A DNA stretch of 64,000 bases. Source: Asparagopsis taxiformis. Taxonomy: Eukaryota > Rhodophyta > Florideophyceae > Bonnemaisoniales > Bonnemaisoniaceae. Below, in pieces: positions 31,241 to 42,017 of this stretch. The notes under the pieces were generated by a model that saw nothing but the letters and a program-made list of their open reading frames with translations, was not told the DNA's origin and searched no databases. The stretch is from NCBI GenBank assembly GCA_030407315.1, contig JALQPE010002995.1, positions 1 to 64,000 of the forward strand, in the 5' to 3' direction. Position numbers and translations under genes: made by a program. Position 1 is the stretch's first letter, and the number at the start of each line of letters is the position of its first letter.

Positions 31241-32639
31241 CTAGACAAGTGTGTGGAGAGGACAGGCGAGGAAGAGGGTCAGTTGCGGATTTGGATGTTG
31301 GATGGATGGAGCGGACGGGAAGAGTGGAGTAGAATGGAAGCAGTGGCGCTGGGCGGTGTGCGGATGGCAGAATCGAAGAGTCGGGACTTGGGCGGTGAAT
31401 GGGTCGGGATGCGTTGGTGCAGTGATGCGGCGGTTGGCTGGAGGTATTGTTGTTAGATGTGGAATGGATGGAGACGGGCTGGCGAATTGGAATTGCAGAG
31501 CGAGAAGGCAGAATGTACTTTAAATTGGTTGAAAGTCATCAGCTAGGGACGTAAGCGCGAGGAGATCGTAGAGTGCGGAGATGACATATGCTGGCAGAAC
31601 GGCACGATGGTGTGAGTGTGACATGAATGGAAATGCGGGAATGATGGAATGGACGAGTGTACTGTATGAGAGAGTGTGCAGCCGGGAATATGTTGGTCTA
31701 CGTGTCAGAAAAAGGTACGTATACCGCCATTGGCCACTTTGTACACTGTGACGCGCAACCTTGGTTACACTAAGGGGTCTGCTATGGTGTCATAGTGTTT
31801 ATCAGCCTTGAACGCTCCGCAATCGCTTCTAGTACACTCTTCTCAAGATACCGATGTCTACAACACTTTTGGGGCTACAGTGTCACATGTGCTGTGAACG
31901 AGCACAGCGCAATCCAAACCGGAGCCTCCGGTCCGGAGGATGCGCTGCTTGTGGAAAAAGCGCCGTGGCCGAATACGTAATTCATTTTCACACGTGTCCT
32001 GCACGTCACGTCACGTCACGCGTCGCGCACGGTTCGCATGCAATGAAATAGAGCCAACTGTCGCCCAGTCCAGCCCTCGTACACATCGAAACAGGCGTGC
32101 GCGCGCAACAAGTCGGATAGGCGAGCGGGACGGAGGGATAGCGGTGGCGGTGAGAGTGGGCGAAAGACGGCAGCGACAGCGTTGAGTTACATTGAGAGGG
32201 TGCGTGCGTGCGTGTATGCGGCATGTGACAGACCAGAATGTGCGACGGAGGGATCAAACCAAAATACATTGCCTTTCTTGTGTCCATGCATTGTCGAAAG
32301 ACATGTCCTGTGCGCTCTCTCATACCATGTTGAGGTCGCAGTTGCTCGCAGGAGACTAATTTAGTTTCTCTAGAGGCACAGCTGTGAATCACATTGTTCC
32401 GTGACAGGCGCAGCGTCTGTGTTGCACTCTTCGATTAGCCGATTGTATTGTCCCACGACTCATCCGTGAGTTGTTTCTCCACCGTTCCTCTAGCATGTCT
32501 ATCAATCCATGAACGATAACGGGACTGCACATCCCAACAACAATAAACACATGAATAAAGTCCATGACCACCATGCTTCCAACAGCCAAAGATTTGAAAA
32601 TGTATTGCACTTGTTTATCAGCTTTGTTCTTTTGTTGTT
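31241..32639. other. Intergenic upstream of gene A
   Basis: 31241-31330 still aligns with the region just upstream of gene B (38746-38820), so the promoter area was duplicated with the gene. The rest is GT-rich, with short CACGT repeats near 32005-32025. I see no gene. Confidence 0.55.
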
Positions 32640-32807
32640 CCGAAACATTTGCGGCGTCACAATTGCTTTCAGATTGTAATTAATTTAACATGCTGTTTTC
32701 TGCAAGTACCAGACAGACTGAAGCGAGGGAGTGGGAGGAAAAGGAAAACTATCAAGACCGGCAGCGGCGAAACAGCCGGAGGCAGCTCTTTGCTATTTTG
32801 CTGAGCG
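32640..32807 (+). repeat. Dispersed repeat, copy 2 (duplication marker)
   Basis: Matches 24346-24583 with about 70 bp missing after AACATGCT. It lies downstream of NB-ARC gene B, as copy 1 does for gene A. Confidence 0.85.
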
Positions 32808-33972
32808 TACCGCCGCATTCCATCTGCACTCCGTTCCCCCAATCTTCTCTGTTTGTATGTCCGCCGCGTCGCTCTGCATTTCGCTTGATACTGCGCGCTA
32901 ATACGAGATCATCCCATGTGATCTGCGCCACTTTCCTACATCCGTTGCGCAATACTCGCTCTCTTAAAATTTCGTTCGAGCGAGCGCACATCTGAACGCC
33001 CTTCTGTTGCATCGTCCCACCCTCTGTCAATGCCACCGCATGGTGAATAGGGCCATCATGCTGCTCAGAGCCAACCACATGATATTTGTATTGAATTTCT
33101 GTTCATATGAGCATATCTAGCTTGAACAAATCTAAGGTTACACTATGTCCGCGTTGCGAAAGCAATTGGCAGTAGTATCCTGAAGTCACTATCACCTTCG
33201 GGTAGTCTGGTTGTATCGTGTTGCGCTCCAGGTGAAGTATAAATTCACAGTCTCGAGGCACCATGTGCGTTACTATCGAAAAGAAGAGGATGTGGCAAAG
33301 TGTGGTGTGTCCGAGGACATCCCTATAGCCCGAGGAGAGTGGTTGCAGAATTGGGTAAAGGAGAGGCGCGATTGTCGTCAACTGAATCGGCTACAGATCA
33401 TGTGCCGAGTTGGGCGAATGTCGATCAATTCCAAGTAATTCGTAGCGCAATGAGTCGGAACGGAATGTTGCGCAACGAGTTGCAAACATCAACTGCATCG
33501 TGCGGCAGTCTCCCCGGGAAGAATTACGTGTAGTTGCCTGCAGGTGCCACGCGGAAATATTGATCAAAAACATAGTTGGATTTCCGCAGCCGCACCACCC
33601 GCCCGCATCGTTATGCAACGCTCACATCGCTTGCGTGCGATCAGTGTCAGTCTACACACTTCGTGACGCTGCGAAGCTCCGTTTGTTCACTTGCAACTTC
33701 TAGTCCACCAACAATGTGACTGACTTGAACTGGAGGCACGTCGTCCGTGTAGTGCTCACCAACAGCATCGCGATTGCGTCAGTATATTTTCGTCCCCGCC
33801 GTCCTACGCACATTTCTCTGCAATACTATGTGCTCGCATTGGCAGATATGCCAACGGGATATCTCGTGATCTACAAATTTTAGCAGTGCTGGTCACTGCA
33901 GTTCCCTGCCATGCAATCAACTAACAATCGTCATGAATCATTGTCTTTACTAAACTGTGTTCTCTTAGACTG
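32808..33972. other. Intergenic 3' of NB-ARC gene B, no gene supported
   Basis: No frame above 110 codons and no motif. Part is presumably the 3' untranslated region of gene B. Confidence 0.5.
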
Positions 33973-36900
33973 TCACTCTTGCGAACTGCTGCGACCAGCA
34001 GCTCGTCCGCTCTCCAATCGCCCATTCGCCTCTTTAACGGCATCCCCGATGCTCTCGACAAATTCCTTCCGCTCGGCGACCTCTTCAGCGCTTTCCCCAT
34101 TCGTTACCCCACCCCTATTCTCGATCCCCGTCATGACAGTCACCGCCTGTAGAGCGCTCATAATCTCCTCCATTCTGTAGTGCCCTTCTTTCCCAATCCG
34201 CTCCAGAAAGCCGTCTGCTGCTAGTGCATTCTCGCCGCCATCGTTCTTCAGTCTGGCCAGCAACTTTTGGTCCTTGCATTCATCTAGCGACAATCGATAG
34301 AAAACAGGAATGATAATCACTCCACGTTCCCCATCTACACCATATCGCTCGAGGAAACACATCAGTTCCTTTATGGTCCATTTTCTCGCCGCAAATTCCG
34401 GCGACAGAATCACCACAGCAATCTTTGCACTCCGCATGGCATGAATCATCTTTCGCGGTGCGTGCTCCCCAGGTCTCAGCTCGGTCGTGTCCAGAAACAC
34501 TTTCAAGCCTAGTGCAACCAGTAGATCGTAGAGTGGCTTTGCGATGGTCCACTTGTCGGGGCCGGCATGACTGATGAAGACGTCATACACCTGTTCTGCT
34601 TCATCGGTCATGTCTCGGTTTGTGTGTTTGGCGTTGTCTTCTGATGGGGGCGGATGCAGTTGTGGGAGGGGTGGGAGAGGTGAGCGATGATCACGCGATT
34701 GGAGTTGACTGTTTGCAGTCATGATATCGATGTACGATACACCAACCTTACTTGCCAACCACAGGCGGGATGTATCGCCGCAATAATACCCACATGTGAA
34801 CTGATGTTCCAGGGTGGCTATGGAGAAATATTTGCCATCATGTTCCCACGTGACCATGCCACGCCGGTTGACGCTGAGAGATGAAGATTGCTCTTCACAA
34901 TCTGTTGCTGCGTTAGCAGAGCTGTTGGATGCATTCGTTTCGCCGTTAGCTTGTGACTGGTATTGAACTGCTCCTGAACACACATTCCAGCATATGGGTT
35001 TGCTCTCGATCCAAGTCATCTCACCATCTTCTCCCCGTATCTCAACATTTGCGACAATAGAGATAGTGGACCCATCTGCGCTGAAGCACAATGAATCAAT
35101 TTGTACATCTGGCTCGTCACTTGCTGAATCTGTTGATCCTCCATCCGACGCCGCGTTTGCATGTTGCGGGCTGATTGAAGCCAAAACCAATTGATGCACA
35201 TTTGATAATGTGCGCAGCAAAACGCCTCTGATCGCATCATAGACATGCACCACAAGAGAATGCCCTATCGTGGAGGAAGCGAAATATTTTCGATCGTTGG
35301 ACACAATAATTTGAAATGGACAATCTTCACAATCTGAAAGGTCGAAACTCGAAACAACGCGATCGATACGTTTCGACACGTCACACACATCGCGTATCTC
35401 CAAACGATTCAAATACTCATTCCATGTCAACATTGTTGCTTCGTCAGCAGAGAATACAAATCTCTCCACGTGAGGTAGGAACGCTTTGACTTGATCGTCA
35501 CGGCTGACCACATCTCGCGCTTCCCATACATGTACTTTGTTTTCGTTCAACACCAACAATTCCGACTCATCTCCAATGCACAGCGATCCAATTTCTCTAA
35601 TTGTCGAATGGCCAAGTGTGCGCACCAGAGACACGTCTCGACTACCATTGCTCAGTCGCCACACACGTATCTCACCGATAAAGTTCGCTGAATAATGAAA
35701 ATGAATGGTGTTGTGAGGACCGAGAAAAGTACAAGTAAAGTGTTCTGTAATCTTCGGTAGCTATCCAGTTGATAGGGAGGAAGGAGCAGGCTATATGTAC
35801 TAATTCTAGGTGGCGTAGAACAGGGTGAATGAATCAGTAGAGTAAAAATTGCAGGTGAGTTCACACTGTTCTAATCACTGAATATCATGGTCAGTAGTTA
35901 GAGTGCCATGTAATACTCTCCTCGAAATTGCAAATCGCAAGCTGAACGTTGGCAACGTGTATCATTGGAACACGTGTGAAAGTCATGGTTATCAAAAGGA
36001 GAAATGATAAACAGAATACAACAAACTTGCATCTTCATTAAGCAAAACACAAGTCATCCATTGGTGATGAACAGTAGAAGACGACCCTAGTTGCTCGCGT
36101 CTCTCCAAATCGATTATTCGTAAAGTTCCATCATCCGATCCGCATGCCAACAGTCGCCCATCACCGCTTAACGCTATACTGGTCACCAAATCTGCGGGCC
36201 CTTCCAACACATTTTCAGTGTCGGCAAAGTTCTCCGCGTCCCATACCCGAATCGTTCCGTCCTCCGATCCTGACGCTATGACATCTTCACTCCGTCCTGC
36301 TGTTAGCGACGTCACCGTGCTGTCATGCGCATTGACAGTTTGGAATGCATTCTGTGCACACTTGCTCCCGTCTTCTATGCCCATCACCAACAGTCGTCCT
36401 TTGCTTGTCCCAAGAACAACTCTTCTTCGCCTGGGCAATACCTGCATGCAATAGATGTTCTCACCTTCTTTCAGTCCTTCGGCCCGAACAGAATAGCACA
36501 TCTTGTACTCTTTCCATACAACTATCCTTCCTCTTGAACTGCACGAATATATCCTTCTTAACGAATGATCATAGTACACATCCACAACACGATCTCCTTT
36601 TTTGTGTCCGACGAGCGACATCTTCTTCGATCCATCCCGCCCATTGTACACCACCACCTTCCCATTCAATCCTCCCACAACCACCTCCTCTCCTCCAGCA
36701 ACAACACACATGCACTTGCCATTATCCTCAAGGTCTAGCACACGTTTCAGCATACTTACTCCACTAGCTAACACTCCAGGCCCAGCACGAGCCCATGGTA
36801 CATGCCCATGCCGTTCGACGCTACACACTAGCCGCTCTATGATACCGCTCTCGCTTCTAACATCTCGTAATCGTCCAAATAACTGGAATCTACATTCCTC

Positions 36901-38745
36901 CCGATTCTTCATGCAATGCGGCACCATACACAGTCCCATCGCCTTGACTATAACTTCAATATCCCTTGTCACCTTGTTCGCCGCTTCCGACTTCTCATGT
37001 GCCGCTACATACGATTGCAACAGCTGCAGTTCAGCAATAACCTTCTGGAATGGAACACGGTTCTTGTCCTCATTCATGCGCTCCACCCACCGATAGTCGA
37101 TGAGCAGTCCCAGTGCCTCGGTAACCTCTCCAGCACCGAGTAGGTGCCGCACTACATTTTCAACTATGTACTTGTCATTGCTTTCTAAATTCCACCATTC
37201 TACCCCTTCATCCTCACCACCGTCCTCTGCCCCTCCGCTTCTATTCAATGACTCCCGATATCCATCTAGAAGCCTTGCGTGCCATTTTGTCGCCCCACCC
37301 CCCGTCTTCGCCATCTCCACACTCATGTCCAGCACTAAATCATGCACAGTCACTCCAACAATTTCGCTACCATCTCGAACCTCAGACACAAGACTGTTTC
37401 GTGATAACATTCTCACTGCAGGCTTCACCTCTCTCACACCCCATAGCTTCTTGATTGCACTCACCGGCAGACACATCTGTTTCTGCATGATGCACAATGA
37501 CTCAAACATCTCTCTAGTTCTCAGCCCATTGCCGAGCATACCTGTTTTCTTCTGCCCCTCCCACTTCTTCTCCACAAACTGTAGACTCGTCTTCAGTGCA
37601 CACGCTAAGCCGCTGTGCCCATCTCCAACTTCAGCCGCTGCAAGTTGCCTGGTATTCGATTTCAAAAGGACCCAGTACTCACTTATTGCATTTTGGTCGC
37701 AGTGATTTGAGCCTGGGATCATCAACTGCTTTACCGCAGATCCAGCGACGCTCAGTGCAAGCGGCAGTCCTCCACATGTTCTGAGGATATGGCCTAGGGC
37801 GTTCCGATTCTCGAAGGAAAGAGATGAGATATCAAAAGGTTTGATGCATACATTGTGACAAAAGATCCGGAGATTATTGTCAGATTCAGAAGGGTGTGGA
37901 TTGACCTGAATACAACTGTCCCGTGTGAGAGCATCTGCAACATCCCCATAGCGCGTGGACGACAACACTTTCATTGATGTACTCTCGTTTCCGTGCACAT
38001 TTTTGCACATGGCACACACCAACTTGTACACGCTTGAATTGATATCCCAAACGTCATCGAAGAGCAGAAGGAATCGCTTCTGTGCCAGACGGTTTGTTAG
38101 GGCAGTGATCATCTCGCGGTGCGAATCCTCAGAAGCAGCCAGCTCCTCGAAGTCTTCCAAAAAGTCTGGAAGTGCACTTTTGACGAGTCTTTCGAGCTGG
38201 CGAATGAAGGACGGCATCGTGATATTATGACCGAGTTGAAAGAACCGCACACCATCATGGAATTTATACAGGATTTCTTTCTTCCTTCCGAGGGCGCACA
38301 GAATCGTGGTCTTTCCTACGCCACCCATGCCATAAAGAGCAATGCTATTCTTTGTGGCATCATCAGACAAAAGGTGTCGATAGGCCATGTTCTCTGGCGA
38401 ATTGGAGTCTGGTAGGAAGTCAAGTATGGCATATCCGGTGGAGGGGACGTTTGGAGCAGGGTTTGTTACGACCCCAGTGTTGGGAACAGATTCCGTAGGT
38501 AGAGGAGATGACTGGGGCGGAGACAGATGTGAAGGGGGCGAGGTAGTCGGAGGTTCAGACGAAGTAGGTGATGTGGGGAATGCAACGGGGGGTTCGGCAG
38601 AAGGCTCAGTAGGAGTTTCGGTGGGAGACTGAGGTATCGGGCAGTTGGAGTAGGTAGATTGAGGAGGTTGCTGACATGATGATGTGCTGGAGACAGAGAC
38701 AGGATTGGAGTTGGAGCGGTTAGATACGGCGCAGCAATTTCCCAT
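33973..38745 (-). CDS. NB-ARC / WD40 / C-terminal TIR protein, gene B (one probable intron)
   Basis: The start ATG at 38745 opens MGNCC, a pattern for N-myristoylation plus palmitoylation, followed by a Ser/Pro/Thr-rich linker. NB-ARC has GMGGVGKT, LLLFDDVW, KVLSSTRY, CGGLPLAL and VHDLVLDM. WD40 repeats follow (EDGTIRVWDAEN, DDGTLRIIDLE). The frame stops at 35992, inside a blade, and the same blade resumes at about 35687. A GT...AG intron at 36026-35688 (339 bp, pyrimidine-rich before the AG) keeps the frame and gives 1477 residues, but removes about six residues of the strand. The TIR domain (34310-34610) is nearly identical to that of gene A, including WTIKEL. If the segment is an insertion instead, this is a pseudogene. 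Confidence 0.82.
35688..36026 (-). other. Segment interrupting NB-ARC gene B: intron or insertion
   Basis: Gene A has no counterpart. On the minus strand it begins GTTTGT after ...GATGCAA and ends TTTTCATTATTCAG before CGAACTTT. Its length of 339 is a multiple of three, but it contains a stop soon after the left border. No inverted ends or clear target duplication are visible. Confidence 0.6.
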
Positions 38746-39525
38746 GGCTAGACAAGTGTGTGGAGACAAGAGGCGAGGAAGAGGTCAGATGTGGATTCGG
38801 ATGGTGGATGGATGGAACGGATGGAGAGGAGAAGGTGGAAGCGATGATTTTGCACGTTGAACAAGCGGGTGGAGAGAAAATTCGAAGAATATTGTTAGCT
38901 GTGGACACAGATGATAGATGGCCGCAACGGAAGGAGAGGTAAAGAAGGAAACAGTGGCGGGGAAATGTTCGATAATGTGAGAGTGGAGGAGTGGGATCGT
39001 GGAAATCGTTGGATGTTGACGCGCAGTTTACACAATGGCTATGGGAGAGCGAACTCGGTACTTTCGACAAGGAAAACGAAGTGTTGGGTTGCAGCAATGA
39101 GCTCGAGTGCTGCATTGTCATAAAAGTGTGTTGGTGCGTATTCCAAGATATTGCTGCCACTCTAAGGGCCTTTCTTCGAACTCGATTCTGCTTGCTTGCT
39201 CGCACGCAAGCAGGAAATAGAAGGATATCATTGGGAGATAATATTACGATGGAGTAGTGGTTTTGATAAATAATGAAGTGTGAAAACTACAGAACCTCTC
39301 CACTTGTCCTGCCACTACTGGTTCCAGCTGAAGAAAACCGACTCGGTGCGAGGTGTTCTTCAGTATCCCAGGCTCCCCAAGAACCTCCCAGAACAAATAC
39401 AGACTGTCTATCATTTGATCATCACACCAACACTTTGCCGTTCCATCACACAACCCTGTGGAACCCCCCGAACTCCACCCCGCATTCTAATTCGACAGCA
39501 GTGAAGTATTCTAATCTTGATAGTC
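38746..39525. other. Shared upstream region of divergent genes
   Basis: Lies between the NB-ARC gene B start (minus) and the hypothetical gene start (plus), so it must hold both promoters. No TATA box can be singled out. The half next to gene B matches the DNA upstream of gene A. Confidence 0.5.
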
Positions 39526-41246
39526 ATGTGTGAAAAGCAAGTTTCAAGAAGAGAGAATGAACACGGCGACGAACCTGAAGTACAGGGAGCGAAGATTTTG
39601 GTCTCAAAGCCGGGAACATGTGACGCTATCCAAATCGCACCAAAAGCACAAAAAAGACCTGACAATCAAAGAAGCAAGCCGGAAACACCAGCGTCTCTCG
39701 TACCAAATGCACTATGCTCTAAACTTCGCACCAGCACAACAGACTGCGTACTTGAGAACATTCCAACCAATACAGCTACATCGATTGGTACGAATGCAGA
39801 AAAAGCATATAGTGAAGACAGTGATTCGGAACTGAAAAAACCTCAAAGCAGTCTTAGTGGTGGGCAGAAAAGCCCAGAAGTCAACAGCAATGGTGAAATT
39901 CAGCTCCATAGGCTGTATTCATTTCTCACATCTTGCAAACAAAACGATTTGCGAAATATAAACAAGCATTTGAACATGACTGTGAGTGGGAGAAAGGAGG
40001 TTTTGGTTGCTAGATCTGTGCTCAACTTGGTAGCATCATCCAAAGAAGGTGCAAATCTTCTGGAAGAGATTAAACGAAATCCGTACGCACCTAGCGTTGA
40101 TGATTTCGAGCTCCGAGTGAGACTAAAACCTTCGCTTCAGAGGTCATGTCCAGGAATAGACTCGCTCCTAGATTTACTAGACTCAAAAGAACGTGCTACA
40201 ATGGTTCAAAAGTTGGAAAAAAGGTCGAATTCGTTGTTCCGGAATGCCTCTGTTGGTGAAGTTTCTCTAGAAAAGAACAGGAAAGGTCATACTGTGGAAC
40301 ATACTGAATGCGATGTAGAAGGTATGCAAAAGAAAAGTTTTAGCTTAGACGAATTTGCTCGTCTAATGTTGATAATTCGAGATGATGGCATTGCAAAGGC
40401 TGCAGTTATTAAGGCAACAGAGGAGGAGATGACAAGAAAGGATTTGGATGCTGGGAGAACTAGGGACTCATACTGGGTTGTTGTTCAAAGACAATTCAAC
40501 ACTGTTGTGTTGACAAAGGGGTTAAACCTATCTGGTCGTGTGGATGGCGTTGAATCGACTGCCATGCCGCAAATGTTTCGCTCTGCAGCAAAGCTGCAAA
40601 GTGTTTTCCGCGATGCAAGAGCAGCTTTCAGCAGAACGAGAGAGAATTGGCAAAGATCTGGTCAGAATGACCCCGGAATGTTCCCACAATTTTTAAGTTA
40701 CACACAAGACGGAGAATTAACAGCAGAATCTAAGCGTGCATACATTATGTTTACTGCTGCGAAGCTGGACACAAAGCAACCAGATGACACTTTTCTTCGT
40801 CTGACTTCTAAAACTATCGATGTGGATGGTATAGACAACACAGGATATGATGAAGGAAACTTTGGCTTAAAAAGACGCTTGTCTCTGTCTCCTGATTTTA
40901 TGCAAATCTCATCACAACCAAGTTCAAGTGGAGAAAGATCAAGGAAGAGATCATATGAATTTGACATGCATAGGTCAAGGATGGAATCGTTCGATGAGGT
41001 GTTGAGAGATTATCATCTTTCGAAACAACGAAAGAGGAAAGTTTTAGAAGCCAGAAGTGAGGAACTTCCATCGATTGGGAGAGGTGTTTCGCTAGATAAG
41101 AGCTCCAATACGCTAGATAGTGCCATGGATCAAGAAAAGGTGATGTCTTTGATAGCTAATGCAGCAAAGACTCTAGAAACTGCCAATTCTTCGTCTAATG
41201 ACAGTTTCAAGCAAATAGCGCTCAAGCACTATGAGAACATGGTGAA
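39526..41246 (+). pseudogene. Unrecognised host gene, cut by gypsy copy 3
   Basis: Open from ATG 39526 (MCEKQVSRREN) for about 573 codons to the LTR border. There the frame runs into LTR sequence and stops at 41430. Lys/Ser/Glu-rich, mostly hydrophilic, with an ordered-looking middle (residues about 120-260: LYSFLTSCKQNDLRNINK, VLNLVASSKEGANLLEEIK, then CPGIDSLLDLLDSKERATMV) and a basic stretch with KKRKY-like nuclear signals (SGERSRKRSYEF, LSKQRKRKVLE). I do not recognise the family. A nuclear protein is plausible. The 3' part is not found after the retroelement, which itself is truncated, so the gene is probably dead. Confidence 0.65.
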
Positions 41247-41918
41247 TGTAGTATACGTGGCAATTCCGAAATTGCAAATAATTATGTTTTCCGCGGAATT
41301 CGAATTTCGGCGGACACGACCGGCGACAGCAATGCACGAACATTGCTGGCGCATGCGCGCGCGCAACCGGCACACGTGTGCAACGAACGTACTGGCAACG
41401 GCCAACGGGCCAACGGGTCCCTACGGGTGACCCACAAGGTCCTTTCCCATTCGGGGACGTTACGAGTAGTGTTTACACTGTAAAGCGATGCCATCGTGGC
41501 TATATAGGTATTGGCATCGTGCCGGGACGGAAAGGGGACAAGACATCGATCGGGCAACGTGCTCTAGTCTACGACTGACTTCTACGTTACGTATTACGTT
41601 TTCGCCTAACGAGGCTTCGTCTCCGTCGAGCTGCGTACTCCCTACCCATCGCCACACGTGAGGCTGATCGCGTGTAGTGCCTACGGGCTTGGTTGAGAGC
41701 GCCTCCGGTGACGTGCCACCTCGTTCGTTAACGTAGTCCACGCGTGGATCGTTCGTCGTGACGCCCGTGTCTACCTGCTAACCTATTCTCTACCCTATCC
41801 TTTCTCTGCTACCAAACATACAGTCAAAACACCAGCGGGTGGACTTATTCGTTTCGTTAAGGACAGCGTGTCCACTGGCTCGTACCAGCTACTACGTCTA
41901 CCGAACTATCGTTCCACA
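41247..41918 (+). repeat. 5' LTR of gypsy copy 3
   Basis: 672 bp, TGTAGTATACG ... GTTCCACA. It carries the same TATA region (TATATA within CGATGCCA/TGGCATCG arms) but is clearly more diverged from copy 2 LTRs than gag-pol is. Confidence 0.9.
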
Positions 41919-42017
41919 CTGGTCTTCCGACCTAGAAGTTGCTACGAGCATAACGACAACCAACGAGGTTGAGCTCTTTTACGTTAACGAAAAGCTACGT
42001 GCTACAGACGACGGTCT

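Noticed and set aside
31720..31800. Possible tRNA-like fold
   Set aside because: No consistent acceptor stem or T-loop could be built. No tRNA or rRNA gene was found anywhere in the window.
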